NCBI RefSeq assembly: GCF_018474025.1 | Contig: NZ_JAHCTA010000007.1 | Coordinates: 62,001-126,000 of the forward strand | Direction: 5' to 3' | Length of the DNA: 64,000 nt | DNA from: Alteromonas oceanisediminis | GTDB lineage: Bacteria; Pseudomonadota; Gammaproteobacteria; Enterobacterales; Alteromonadaceae | Notes under the pieces: model-generated | Database searches by the model: none | Seen by the model: only the letters and a program-made list of their open reading frames with translations | Told to the model about the DNA's origin: nothing | Translations under genes and position numbers: made by a program | Part shown: in pieces, positions 17,805-26,939 of the stretch | How positions within the stretch are numbered: position 1 is the stretch's first letter | How the letters are laid out: each line of letters opens with the position of its first letter

Positions 17805-18599
17805 ATGTTAATGCGACATGCACTACCACAAAACGTGACCGTCACACCGTTACCCGCCTTTACTGATAACTACATATGGTGTTTTGAAGACCAGCACCGT
17901 TGCATCGTTGTTGACCCTGGCGATGGGCAAGTGGTTTACGATTATTGCCGCACGAACAATTTAAATTTAGAGGGCATATTAATTACGCATCATCATGCGG
18001 ATCATACCGGTGGCCTCCCCTTACTCAAAAAGCACTTCCCTAACACGGTGGTGTACGGCCCTAAAAACCCGAATATCAAATTGATAGATCATCGAGTCAG
18101 CGAAGGTAACAAAGTGTCCATAGACTCACTTGCGTTGCAATTTGAGGTGATCGATGTGCCCGGTCACACACTGGATCACATTGCGTTTGTCGGCCATGGT
18201 GGCGTGTTATGTGGCGACACACTGTTCAGCGTAGGCTGCGGTCGGCTATTTGAGGGCACGCCGAAACAAATGCTGGCTTCGCTACAAAAGCTCACTGCAT
18301 TACCCGGCGACACCATCGTTTGGTGTACCCATGAATATACATTGGCAAACATCGCGTTCGCTCAGCAGGTTGACCCCCAAAACGAAGCCTTGCAGGAATA
18401 CCATGACTGGGCGACATCCCAAAGAGAGATGCAGCAACCCACATTGCCTACTACCATCGCTAAACAGCGCGAAATTAACCCATTTTTGCGCGCGTATGCC
18501 GACGACGTCAAAGCGAATGCACAGCGCCATGTCCAGCAGGAACTGGTCGATGAACTCGCTGTATTCAGCGCGGTCAGAAGCTGGAAAGATTCATTTTAG
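17805..18599 (+). CDS. gloB: Hydroxyacylglutathione hydrolase (glyoxalase II)
   Basis: Hydrolyses S-lactoylglutathione to lactate and glutathione in methylglyoxal detoxification. It shows the metallo-beta-lactamase fold with the binuclear site motif THHHADHTGG near residue 60, then VDVPGHTLDHIAF-like, GDTLFSVGCGRLFEGT and WCTHEYTLANIAFA. The C-terminal substrate domain includes NPFLRA. ATG 17805 or 17811 fits the family length (about 255-264); the ORF start at 17742 is too early. Confidence 0.92.
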   Translation: MLMRHALPQNVTVTPLPAFTDNYIWCFEDQHRCIVVDPGDGQVVYDYCRTNNLNLEGILITHHHADHTGGLPLLKKHFPNTVVYGPKNPNIKLIDHRVSEGNKVSIDSLALQFEVIDVPGHTLDHIAFVGHGGVLCGDTLFSVGCGRLFEGTPKQMLASLQKLTALPGDTIVWCTHEYTLANIAFAQQVDPQNEALQEYHDWATSQREMQQPTLPTTIAKQREINPFLRAYADDVKANAQRHVQQELVDELAVFSAVRSWKDSF

Positions 18600-18678
18600 T
18601 TGCCCTCCCCATACGCAGCTTATTGGTGCTCAGCGTTAATCACGGGTAAACTAATGACAATAATGAGTGGCTAGCGAG

Positions 18679-20334
18679 ATGAGGCCACACCAACCAAGGG
18701 TCTGTTGTCTTTTGATCAATAAATTTATTCCCGCTGCTGCAGCACTTTTTTGCTTGTCTGGCTGTGCTACCTTCACCGAAGAGCATGCACAGTCAGGTAA
18801 TGATGACACGTCGGTAGAGTACGTTGTCGAAGAACCGCAGGATGAGGGGGTTGTGCCCGTCATTCATCCGTCCGAGACCGTCGATATTGAGTTAGAACCG
18901 GATATTGAGGAAACTGAGGCCGAACAGGCGCAACGGCTTGCGGATATGAACTTGTGGGAAGTCGCCGCGGATCAATTTGTGTTTGACGTACCAAACAATA
19001 AGCGGGTTAATTCTCAGCGTGCCTGGTATCTAAAACACCCAAATTACATGCAGCGCGTTTCAAACCGCGCAAAACCATTTTTACACCATATCGTGAATAA
19101 AATAACCCAATACGATATGCCCATGGAAATGGTCTTGTTACCCATCGTGGAAAGTGCGTTTGATCCCTTTGCCTATTCACATGGCTCTGCCGCGGGCATG
19201 TGGCAATTCATTGAGGGTACTGGGCTTCGATTCGGAATGCGTCAGTCATGGTGGTACGACGGCCGTAGAGATGTTATCGCCTCAACCGATGGTGCGTTGG
19301 CATACCTGACCTACCTTCACGAGTATTTTGACGGCAACTGGTTACATGCGTTGGCGGCTTACAACAGTGGTGAAGGCCGCGTGCGCAGCGCTATCCGCAA
19401 GAATAAACGGTTAGGAAAACCGACCGACTTCTGGTCGCTGGATTTACCCAGAGAAACGCGCGCTTATGTGCCCAAGCTTCTTGCGCTCGCCGATATTCTG
19501 AAAAACCATGAGCAGTATGACTTTGCGTGGCCTCACATTGATAACGCGCCGGTGATTGAAGTGGTCCCCATCAATAGTCAGATTGATTTGGCATTTGCGG
19601 CTGATCTGGCCGGTTTAACCTTACGTGAATTGAGCGCACTTAACCCGGGCTTTAATCGTTGGGCAACCGACCCAGATGGCCCGCATTACTTGGTTGTACC
19701 TGCGTCTAAAGCGGATGCTTTTGCGCAGCAACTCGCCGAGGTCGATAACAAAGATCGCCTCAACTGGCAGCGTCATCAAGTCCGTCGAGGTGATAGCTTG
19801 CTAAAAATCGCCAATCAATATCACACCACGGTCGACATCATTAAACGGGTTAATGAACTCAACTCCAACATGATCCGTCAGGGCGACCACTTGATGGTGC
19901 CTGTGGCATTACAGAGCTTAGACAACTACGTATTTTCGAATGAACAACGGTTGGAATTACTGCAGCAAACCGAGCGTAAAGGTCATCAAATAACGCACAC
20001 CGTTAAGTCGGGTGATACGTTTTGGGATTTGGCGCGCAAGTATGACACCACCAGCCGCAGCATCGCGAAATGGAATGGTATGGCACCCAAAGACACGCTG
20101 CGTTTAGGACAAAAGCTGGTTATCTGGCTTGATGAAGGGAGTGAGCGGCTTACGACCGTGAACCGCAAAGTCACCTACACGGTGCGACGTGGTGATTCTC
20201 TGTCGCGTATTGCCAATAAGTTCAAAGTCAGCGTAACGCAGCTAAAAGCTTGGAATGATTTAAGCAACAAGAAGTACCTTCAGCCCGGTCAGAAGTTAAC
20301 CGTGATCGTTGATGTCACCAAAGTAGCGAGTTAA
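18679..20334 (+). CDS. mltD: Membrane-bound lytic murein transglycosylase D
   Basis: 551 residues from ATG 18679. A lipoprotein signal ends in the lipobox LSGC, so the protein is anchored in the outer membrane. The SLT domain (about 120-260) has the catalytic Glu in LLPIVESAFDPFAYSHGSAAGMWQFIEGTG and AYNSGEGRVRSAI. Three LysM peptidoglycan-binding domains follow (HQVRRGDSLLKIANQY, HTVKSGDTFWDLARKY and YTVRRGDSLSRIANKF). The enzyme cleaves glycan strands to 1,6-anhydromuropeptides. The neighbourhood gloB-mltD matches E. coli. Confidence 0.92.
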   Translation: MRPHQPRVCCLLINKFIPAAAALFCLSGCATFTEEHAQSGNDDTSVEYVVEEPQDEGVVPVIHPSETVDIELEPDIEETEAEQAQRLADMNLWEVAADQFVFDVPNNKRVNSQRAWYLKHPNYMQRVSNRAKPFLHHIVNKITQYDMPMEMVLLPIVESAFDPFAYSHGSAAGMWQFIEGTGLRFGMRQSWWYDGRRDVIASTDGALAYLTYLHEYFDGNWLHALAAYNSGEGRVRSAIRKNKRLGKPTDFWSLDLPRETRAYVPKLLALADILKNHEQYDFAWPHIDNAPVIEVVPINSQIDLAFAADLAGLTLRELSALNPGFNRWATDPDGPHYLVVPASKADAFAQQLAEVDNKDRLNWQRHQVRRGDSLLKIANQYHTTVDIIKRVNELNSNMIRQGDHLMVPVALQSLDNYVFSNEQRLELLQQTERKGHQITHTVKSGDTFWDLARKYDTTSRSIAKWNGMAPKDTLRLGQKLVIWLDEGSERLTTVNRKVTYTVRRGDSLSRIANKFKVSVTQLKAWNDLSNKKYLQPGQKLTVIVDVTKVAS

Positions 20335-20347
20335 GGGCCAGAGGCGC

Positions 20348-21394
20348 ATGCTCAAAATCAATAAGGAAAACCTGAAGGCAAGCCATGAAGGGCCGTGGAT
20401 TTTACTCGACCTTGCCATGCTTGGCCTTCTGTTTTTGAATTTACTCTGGTTGATTTTCGACGGGCTTTACGGCGCTGATTTTGTGTATGACTTTCTGTCT
20501 GAGCATGCCCCCAACTTTACACAAGCCTACGATCCAATCCATGACAATTTTTTGTTGGTGGATTTGGTATTTATCTCAATATTTCTGACTGAGTTTGTGG
20601 TGCGTTGGATAGCTGCGATAGTCAGGGAAACTTACTTACGCTGGTATTTTTTCCCGTTCATTCACTGGTACGATTTGGTCGGCTGTATTCCGCTGGGTGG
20701 AACGCGTATTTTTAGGTTCTTACGCATATTTTCGATCTTGCACCGCTTACACAAGTTTAAGATCATCGACTTAAATGACACAGGCTTGTTTCGCTTTATC
20801 GCCTTCTATTACAACGTGATTGTGGAAGAATTAAGCGACCGTATCGTGGTGAAAGTACTAACCGACGCGCAACAGGATATTGCTGAAGGGTCACCACTGA
20901 TTGATGATATTACTCATCAGGTACTGCTCCCTCGCCGCCCCATTTTAACTCATTGGGCGGCTTCAACCATGAATCATATTGGCGAGTCTATTTTGCATCC
21001 TGAACACGGCAAAGTGATCAGAGAACATGTGCTATCTAGCGTCGGAAAAGCAGTGCGTGGTAACAATCAGATTTCCACACTGAAATTAGTGCCGGTGGTG
21101 GGCTCAACCATTGAACGAACACTCGAAACCGCGGTGACCGACATCGTCACCCAGTCAGTGATCAATTTACTGAGTGACTTAACGCCGCAGCAAATCGAGC
21201 AGTTTATGGACAATGGTCTAAAACAAGAGTCGGTTGAAGAACTCATGCTGGATAAAGAGGTATTGCTGGTCGTGAACGAAGCGTTAGAACTGGTTAAAAA
21301 CTACGTTGGCGAACAGAAATGGAAAACGGAACTGGCAGCGCGCCGGGCAGCGCATAATGCGCCTGTCGCTCCGAGCGAGCCGCCACCGTTGTAA
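20348..21394 (+). CDS. Voltage-sensor-like membrane protein lacking a pore domain
   Basis: 348 residues. The first 140 hold four hydrophobic segments laid out like a voltage-sensing domain: S2 with an acidic/basic end (FISIFLTEFVVRW), S3 containing WYDLVGCIPL, and an S4-like helix with Arg every third residue (RIFRFLRIFSILHRLHK). In channels, S5-P-S6 would follow, but none is seen. Instead there is a soluble tail of about 200 residues (KLVPVVGSTIERTLETAVTD). It may be a stand-alone sensor, a proton pathway or simply an ion-transporter-related protein. It starts 13 bp after mltD and is probably co-transcribed. Confidence 0.6.
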   Translation: MLKINKENLKASHEGPWILLDLAMLGLLFLNLLWLIFDGLYGADFVYDFLSEHAPNFTQAYDPIHDNFLLVDLVFISIFLTEFVVRWIAAIVRETYLRWYFFPFIHWYDLVGCIPLGGTRIFRFLRIFSILHRLHKFKIIDLNDTGLFRFIAFYYNVIVEELSDRIVVKVLTDAQQDIAEGSPLIDDITHQVLLPRRPILTHWAASTMNHIGESILHPEHGKVIREHVLSSVGKAVRGNNQISTLKLVPVVGSTIERTLETAVTDIVTQSVINLLSDLTPQQIEQFMDNGLKQESVEELMLDKEVLLVVNEALELVKNYVGEQKWKTELAARRAAHNAPVAPSEPPPL

Positions 21395-21415
21395 ATAGCG
21401 CAGGTAGTCAAAGGG

Positions 21416-22807
21416 CTACAAGCGTCGCCACGTAGTGCCGCTCGCGCTATCTTCTAATTCTATGTTCATCGCTTTGAGTGCGTCTCGTGCCGCATCTGCG
21501 GCCGCCCAATCTTTATTCGCTCGCGCGTCATTTCGCTGTTGAATCAGCGCTTCGATCTCTGCGGTCTGAGAGTCTTTGTTGTGACCAGCACCTTGTAGAA
21601 AGTCAGAGGGACTTTTTTGAAGTATCCCCAACACACCGCCAAGATGAATTAAGAGCGCAGCTAAATGCGCGGCTTGCTCACTGTTAGCCGACGCTTTCGC
21701 TTTGTTCAAATCCTTGGCTAACTCAAACAACACGGCGTAGGCCTCAGGAAGGTTCAAATCATCATCCATTGCCTGATTGAACTTAGCCACGTAACCGCCC
21801 TGCTCGAACGTCGAAAGTGAGGCCGGAGCAACATCGCGCAGTGCCGTGTATAACCGCTCCAAACTGGCTCTGGCCTGAACAATACTCTCTTCGGAATAGC
21901 TTAACTGGCTACGATAATGCGCAGACATCAGAAAGAACCGCAGCGTTTCTGCATCGTGCTGCGCTAAAACATCGCGTAATGTGAAGAAGTTACCCAACGA
22001 TTTTGACATCTTCTCATTATCAACTTGTACCATTCCCGTGTGCATCCAAACATTAACGTAAGGCGTGTCAAAGGCACAGCATGACTGCGCAATCTCGTTT
22101 TCATGATGCGGGAAAATAAGGTCTGAGCCACCACCGTGTATGTCAAAATGCGCGCCCAGATGCTTGTGATTCATCGCTGAACACTCAATATGCCAACCAG
22201 GCCGCCCCGGCCCCCACGGCGAATCCCAGCTTGGCTCATTCGGTTTAGCCGCTTTCCAGAGTGCAAAGTCCATCGGATCACGCTTTTCCTCGTCAACGTC
22301 TACTCGTGAGCCGGCGTTTAGCTGTGTTAGGTCTTGCTTACTCAGTGCACCGTAATGCTCATACGAGGCAACCTCGAACAGCACATCGCCACTTGCGGTA
22401 ATGTAGGCAAAACCTTTGTCAATTAAGCGCTGTATCACATCAATGATCTCAGGCATGTGAGTGGTGACGCGCGGCTCAATATCCGCCGGCAGCAGATTTA
22501 TCGCGGCGAAATCTTCATGCATCATAGCAATAGTGCGCGCGGTGAGCGCATCGGCGCTTTCGCCATTCTCATTAGCACGTTGAATAATTTTGTCATCCAC
22601 GTCGGTAATATTGCGCACATAATTAACCTCGTAACCGCGTGAACGTAAGTAACGCACTAACACATCGAAACTCAAGTAGGTGCGCGCGTGGCCCATATGG
22701 CAGAGGTCATAAACGGTGATACCACACACGTACAAGCCGACCTTATTTTCTTCGCGAGGCACAAAGGGTTGTTTTTGTCGGGTGCGGGTATTGAACAACT
22801 GCAACAT
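21416..22807 (-). CDS. cysS: Cysteinyl-tRNA synthetase
   Basis: 463 residues from ATG 22807; a TTG one codon earlier is less likely. Signatures: [18 protein letters not shown] with the zinc Cys and HIGH box (HMGH), the zinc/active-site region [14 protein letters not shown], and [14 protein letters not shown] (KMSKS). The length equals the E. coli enzyme (461). It is divergent from ppiB with about 117 bp between start codons, the same arrangement as in E. coli. Confidence 0.95.
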   Translation of the reverse strand: MLQLFNTRTRQKQPFVPREENKVGLYVCGITVYDLCHMGHARTYLSFDVLVRYLRSRGYEVNYVRNITDVDDKIIQRANENGESADALTARTIAMMHEDFAAINLLPADIEPRVTTHMPEIIDVIQRLIDKGFAYITASGDVLFEVASYEHYGALSKQDLTQLNAGSRVDVDEEKRDPMDFALWKAAKPNEPSWDSPWGPGRPGWHIECSAMNHKHLGAHFDIHGGGSDLIFPHHENEIAQSCCAFDTPYVNVWMHTGMVQVDNEKMSKSLGNFFTLRDVLAQHDAETLRFFLMSAHYRSQLSYSEESIVQARASLERLYTALRDVAPASLSTFEQGGYVAKFNQAMDDDLNLPEAYAVLFELAKDLNKAKASANSEQAAHLAALLIHLGGVLGILQKSPSDFLQGAGHNKDSQTAEIEALIQQRNDARANKDWAAADAARDALKAMNIELEDSASGTTWRRL

Positions 22808-22924
22808 CAAGCTTTACCAAAGTGATTAATAAACGCCGCGGAGTTTAGCAAAAAGCAACTGATTTTGGTAACCGATAAAATACTGCTAAACTGCGCTCAA
22901 CTTCACCGCATAAGGATTTCAGAT

Positions 22925-23419
22925 ATGATCACATTGCACACCAGTATGGGCGACATTACCCTTGAACTCTATGCCGATAAAGCGCCAAACACGGTAGAGA
23001 ATTTTCTTCGTTATGCCCGCGAGGGCTTTTTTGATGGCACTATTTTCCATCGAATTATTCCTAATTTTATGGTGCAAGGTGGTGGATTCACCGCTGATAT
23101 GGAACAAAAAGACACCCATGCACCGATTGAAAATGAAGCAAACAATGGGGTTGCTAACGAGCGTGGCACCATCGCGATGGCGCGCACCAACGACCCGCAC
23201 AGTGCGACTTCGCAGTTTTTTATTAACGGTAAAGACAATGACTTTCTCGACTTTCAAAGTGAAACCATGAACGGTTGGGGTTACTGTGCGTTCGGCAAAG
23301 TTACCGAAGGAATGGATGTGGTAGAAAAGATGGAAGGCGTAAAAACTGGAAACCACGGCTATCATGCCGACGTGCCGGTTGAGCCCATTGTTATTGAATC
23401 CGTTACCGTTTCGGAATAA
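22925..23419 (+). CDS. ppiB: Peptidyl-prolyl cis-trans isomerase B (cytoplasmic cyclophilin)
   Basis: 164 residues from ATG 22925 with AAGGA 9 bases upstream, matching E. coli PpiB (164). Cyclophilin active-site motifs are present: [16 protein letters not shown] with the catalytic Arg, [17 protein letters not shown], and [18 protein letters not shown]. No signal peptide is present, so the protein is cytoplasmic. It speeds isomerisation of Xaa-Pro bonds during folding. Confidence 0.95.
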   Translation: MITLHTSMGDITLELYADKAPNTVENFLRYAREGFFDGTIFHRIIPNFMVQGGGFTADMEQKDTHAPIENEANNGVANERGTIAMARTNDPHSATSQFFINGKDNDFLDFQSETMNGWGYCAFGKVTEGMDVVEKMEGVKTGNHGYHADVPVEPIVIESVTVSE

Positions 23420-23488
23420 TACGGAAACGTCTACTCCCCGCTCAGTCAAAATGCTGTGCGGGGCAACTCACATCGTATAAGCCACTCC

Positions 23489-24238
23489 ATGCCACCAGTA
23501 CCGGTTACTTACATCATCTCTGATTTACATCTGGGCGAGGATTTTCCAGAAATCACGCAATGTTTTGCGACATTTATGCGCGATACCGCACCGCAAGCAG
23601 ATGCGCTATACGTACTCGGTGATTTATTTGAAGTCTGGTTTGGTGATGATAATGTCACCGAATTTAATACCTACATTGCGCAGCTTTTTCAACAGCTCAG
23701 TGCGAGCGTGCCTGTTTACTTTATTCACGGCAATCGCGACTTTGCCGTGGGTGAAACCTATGCCCGAAAAGCAGGCTTCACCATTCTGGATGAGCAAACT
23801 GTGGTCGACTTCTATGGCACTCAGGCTGTATTGCTTCATGGGGATGAATTGTGTACGGCTGATGTGGAATATCAGAAATTCCGTCAGCGTGCACGCACCC
23901 GCTGGTGGAAAACAGTGATGGGGGCATTACCTCTGTCATTTCGACGCTATTTAGCGCAGCGAGGACGCAAGCGCAGTAAAGAAAATAAAAAACACCTCGC
24001 CGCTGATATCATGGATGTAACGCCCAGCGAAGTTGTCAAAACGCTCGAAAAGCACAACGTTCAAGTGATGATACACGGGCACACTCATCGTCCCAATGTG
24101 CACTCACTGACAGCGAACGGCGAGCCGGCCACGCGCATTGTGCTAGGCGATTGGTATGATCACGGCAGTGTGCTAGCTATCACACCTAACGCTATGACAC
24201 TGGAAACGCGTTCATTCAAACGCAAACCTGTACCATAA
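23489..24238 (+). CDS. lpxH: UDP-2,3-diacylglucosamine diphosphatase
   Basis: Cleaves UDP-2,3-diacylglucosamine to lipid X and UMP in lipid A synthesis. 249 residues from ATG 23489; the ORF opening at GTG 23456 is earlier than the family start. Calcineurin-like metal motifs occur in order: DLHLGED, GDLFEVWFGDD, GNRDF, LLHGDELCT and HGHTHRPNVH. It follows ppiB by 69 bp, as in E. coli. Confidence 0.93.
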   Translation: MPPVPVTYIISDLHLGEDFPEITQCFATFMRDTAPQADALYVLGDLFEVWFGDDNVTEFNTYIAQLFQQLSASVPVYFIHGNRDFAVGETYARKAGFTILDEQTVVDFYGTQAVLLHGDELCTADVEYQKFRQRARTRWWKTVMGALPLSFRRYLAQRGRKRSKENKKHLAADIMDVTPSEVVKTLEKHNVQVMIHGHTHRPNVHSLTANGEPATRIVLGDWYDHGSVLAITPNAMTLETRSFKRKPVP

Positions 24239-24338
24239 GGCCGGATTTGTGCGCGCCCGCTAGCTAAATTGTTTGGCTGTGTTATAAAAGACGAGGGACT
24301 TTCACATCGCTAACACAGCGACACGCACCGGAGATAAC

Positions 24339-25040
24339 GTGTACGAATTTTTCTTTTCATGGCAAACAATCCCGTTTATGGGTGCGATGTTAGTGGTGGT
24401 GATGTTCGGCACTGTGGAGTTGATCGGGCGAGCTTTTGGCGTCAGTGTGATCCACGAGCTGGATGACCTTCGTCACGTCGAGTTTGACGTCGACCCAGAG
24501 GATCCCGACGCTATCCCGCCACTGCTCAAATGGATCTCACTTGACCGAGTGCCCCTGTTGTTGTGGTTTATCGTGTTGTGTATTGGATTTGGTGTGCCCG
24601 GCTACAGTATGAACATTGTCAGCAAATTGATTGACAATACCTACGTTAATATTGTCGTTTCAGTTGCCACAAGCATTGTCATTGCCATACTCACCGTGCG
24701 CGTGACAGGCACGCCTATTTCAAATCGTCTTCGTGCCGCGTTGCCGAGCGAGCGAATGACTCATCCTAATTATCTCGTCGGTGAACCCGCCATCATTTGT
24801 TATGGAACCGCCACGCATGAAAAGGAAGCGAAAGCGCGTTTAACCCAAACAAACCGCTACGGCGAGTACATTATGGTGAAATCATGTTACCCCGATCGAA
24901 CATTTCCACCAGGATCGGATGTGATCCTGATGTATGGCAATCAAAAAGAATTTTTTGTGTCGATGCCGTCGTCTTACTTCGAAGAAGAGCGCGTTCCTCA
25001 GGCTGCGGGGACTACCGTTGCTGCTAGAGGGCCGCTATGA
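24339..25040 (+). CDS. YqiJ-like membrane protein with OB-fold tail
   Basis: 233 residues from GTG 24339, preceded by GGAG. Hydrophobic segments lie at about 10-30, 70-92 and 105-128, followed by a soluble domain (NYLVGEPAIICYGTATHEKEAKARLTQTNRYGEYIMVKS, PGSDVILMYGNQKEFFV) resembling the OB-fold (NfeD-like) tail of YqiJ. YqiJ proteins usually pair with a flotillin (YqiK) gene, which is not found in this window. The 3' end overlaps the convergent miaE gene by 43 bp. Confidence 0.65.
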   Translation: MYEFFFSWQTIPFMGAMLVVVMFGTVELIGRAFGVSVIHELDDLRHVEFDVDPEDPDAIPPLLKWISLDRVPLLLWFIVLCIGFGVPGYSMNIVSKLIDNTYVNIVVSVATSIVIAILTVRVTGTPISNRLRAALPSERMTHPNYLVGEPAIICYGTATHEKEAKARLTQTNRYGEYIMVKSCYPDRTFPPGSDVILMYGNQKEFFVSMPSSYFEEERVPQAAGTTVAARGPL

Positions 25041-25774
25041 AAGCGTAACTCCTGATCAGGCGCGCTAATGAGTAGAGCTTCACGCTCTCCGTAAAAGCGC
25101 ACCCTATCAGTGATGTCAGCATCACTGACTTGCTGTGCTAACGCCAGATAATCCTGAAAGTGCCTTGCCTCAGACCTGAGCAGTGAAATATAAAATTGCT
25201 CAAGTTCATCATCCAGATGGGGCGCTAGCATGGCAAACCGCTCGCAGGAACGTGCTTCGATGTAAGCACCGCAAATCAGTGTGTCAATCAGCTTTGCCGG
25301 CTCATGAGTTCTGACATGTTTCATCATACCTCGAGCGTAGCGAGATGCGGTTAAGTTAGCATACTCTATGCCCCGCCCCTGCATGATTTCCCAACATTGT
25401 TGAAAGTGATGGAGCTCTTCTTTGATCAGCAACACCATCTTATTGATCAGTTGATCACTCTGCGCAAATTCAGAGCGGCTGATCAATTTCTTTGAAAGAC
25501 CAATGTGTTGGCTGAAATCTCCGCTACCGACTTTTCGGTATACAAAATCTTCAAACGGTTTTAGCCACGCCAGTAACGCCTCACCGCTTTGTTTGTCGAC
25601 CGCGTAGCGCCGCAGCAACAGCATGGCGGTTTGCGCCGCCTTAAGCTCACAATTCGCATGATCCACCAGTAAAGTGGATAAATTCTCAGGCTTAACAGCT
25701 TCATCAATCCAGCCCTGTGGCGTAGGGCACTGTAAAAATTGATTGATGGGCTCAAGTAACGCGCTTACATTCAA
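24998..25774 (-). CDS. miaE: tRNA-(ms2io6A37) hydroxylase
   Basis: Hydroxylates the isopentenyl group of ms2i6A at position 37 of tRNAs reading UNN codons, using O2 and a di-iron site. 258 residues with ferritin-like iron ligands: DHANCELKAAQTAMLLLRRYA, KEELHHFQQCWEIM, YIEARSCERFAML and SEARHFQDYLALA (ExxH pairs). The start is apparently TTG 25774, as no earlier ATG is in frame and the next ATG would delete an iron ligand. Its 3' end overlaps the YqiJ-like gene. Confidence 0.9.
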   Translation of the reverse strand: MNVSALLEPINQFLQCPTPQGWIDEAVKPENLSTLLVDHANCELKAAQTAMLLLRRYAVDKQSGEALLAWLKPFEDFVYRKVGSGDFSQHIGLSKKLISRSEFAQSDQLINKMVLLIKEELHHFQQCWEIMQGRGIEYANLTASRYARGMMKHVRTHEPAKLIDTLICGAYIEARSCERFAMLAPHLDDELEQFYISLLRSEARHFQDYLALAQQVSDADITDRVRFYGEREALLISAPDQELRFHSGPLAATVVPAA

Positions 25775-25899
25775 ATGAGTGATCCCTTCTTAACACCATG
25801 GGTCAGCAATTATACATGCTTATTGAGGATTTAGACCTGACGATACCATCAAAATAAGCGTAGACTAACCCCCTAATTGATTACCAAAGGCGGCTGGCA

Positions 25900-26157
25900 A
25901 TGAAATTACTCGTGCGCAATTTATCTCGTTCTACAACGCAACAAACCTTAACCGCACTTTTCAGTGAATACGCGACCTTGCAATCCTGCAATCTGGTCAT
26001 GGACAAAAATACGGGTGAGTCAAAAGGTTTTGGGTTCGTTGAAATTCCCAAAGTGGGTGAAGCCAAAGTGGTTATCAACACACTCAACGGCGCCACACTT
26101 GATGGCAGTAAAATACGTGTTAAAAAGGCAGAAGATAGGCCAGCGACAGACGAGTAG
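25900..26157 (+). CDS. Small RRM-type RNA-binding protein
   Basis: 85 residues comprising one RNA recognition motif: RNP2 LLVRNL at residues 3-8, RNP1 KGFGFVEI at about 42-49, and a closing LDGSKIRVKKAED. Bacterial members of this size are common in Alteromonadales and cyanobacteria and are often cold-induced; targets are unknown. It is a stand-alone gene. Confidence 0.85.
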   Translation: MKLLVRNLSRSTTQQTLTALFSEYATLQSCNLVMDKNTGESKGFGFVEIPKVGEAKVVINTLNGATLDGSKIRVKKAEDRPATDE

Positions 26158-26174
26158 GTGGTCTCAACTATTAC

Positions 26175-26855
26175 TCAGGCCATTTTTTTGGCCAGAAATA
26201 TCGTATGTCGACTGCCCTTACCTTTTCTAGCGCGCACCACTTCAGTGTGTACGCGATAGCCTGCTTTCTTTAATCGCACAGTGAAAAGATGATCCGGCCC
26301 CGCAGACCAGATAGCCAACATACCCTTTGGCCGCAGCACCGCAAATATCGCATCTAGCCCTTCGCTAGCGTAAAGCCAGTTGTTCGCCGATTGTGTTAAG
26401 CCTTCTGGCCCGTTATCAACATCCAATAAGATGGCGTCAAAAGTCGGTTTGCCCGACGTAAGTAACGTTTTCACATCACCAACGTACACCGTGGTTCTGG
26501 GGTCGTTAAGCGGATAACCCGCGCACTGGCCTAGAGGCCCTTGATTCAACTCAACCACTTCGGGGATAAGTTCAGCCACAGTGACGCTGGCATGACTGTT
26601 GACTGATTTGAGTGCCTCAGACAAGGTATATCCCATACCCAGTCCGCCAACCAGCACCGATGCGCCATCCTGATCTTTAATATGCGCACAGCCGCGTTGC
26701 GACAAGACTTGTTCAGAGTTAAACACCCGGCTGTTCATCAACTCGCCACGAATACCCGAAAGTTTGATCGAAAACTCATCGCCTCTTCGGGAAAAAACGA
26801 GCTCACCGCTTTGGTGAGGAATAGTCGCTCTGCCGAGTTGCTCCCATGGGATCAT
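26175..26855 (-). CDS. Spermidine-synthase-like methyltransferase-fold protein
   Basis: 226 residues with a Rossmann core of the SpeE superfamily: SVLVGGLGMGYTLSEALKS as nucleotide-binding loop, VTVAELIPEVVELNQGPLG and DAILLDVDNGPEGLTQSANNWLY. It lacks the N-terminal beta domain of a genuine spermidine synthase, so it is more likely a related methyltransferase or aminopropyltransferase of unknown substrate. It converges on the RRM gene with 17 bp between. Confidence 0.7.
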   Translation of the reverse strand: MIPWEQLGRATIPHQSGELVFSRRGDEFSIKLSGIRGELMNSRVFNSEQVLSQRGCAHIKDQDGASVLVGGLGMGYTLSEALKSVNSHASVTVAELIPEVVELNQGPLGQCAGYPLNDPRTTVYVGDVKTLLTSGKPTFDAILLDVDNGPEGLTQSANNWLYASEGLDAIFAVLRPKGMLAIWSAGPDHLFTVRLKKAGYRVHTEVVRARKGKGSRHTIFLAKKMA

Positions 26856-26939
26856 TGCCGCACCTTGATACTACTTTGCACCAGAAAGATCAGGAGGTTA
26901 TCACAGTTTTTTGCATTTGCAGTCCTGAATAGACACACT

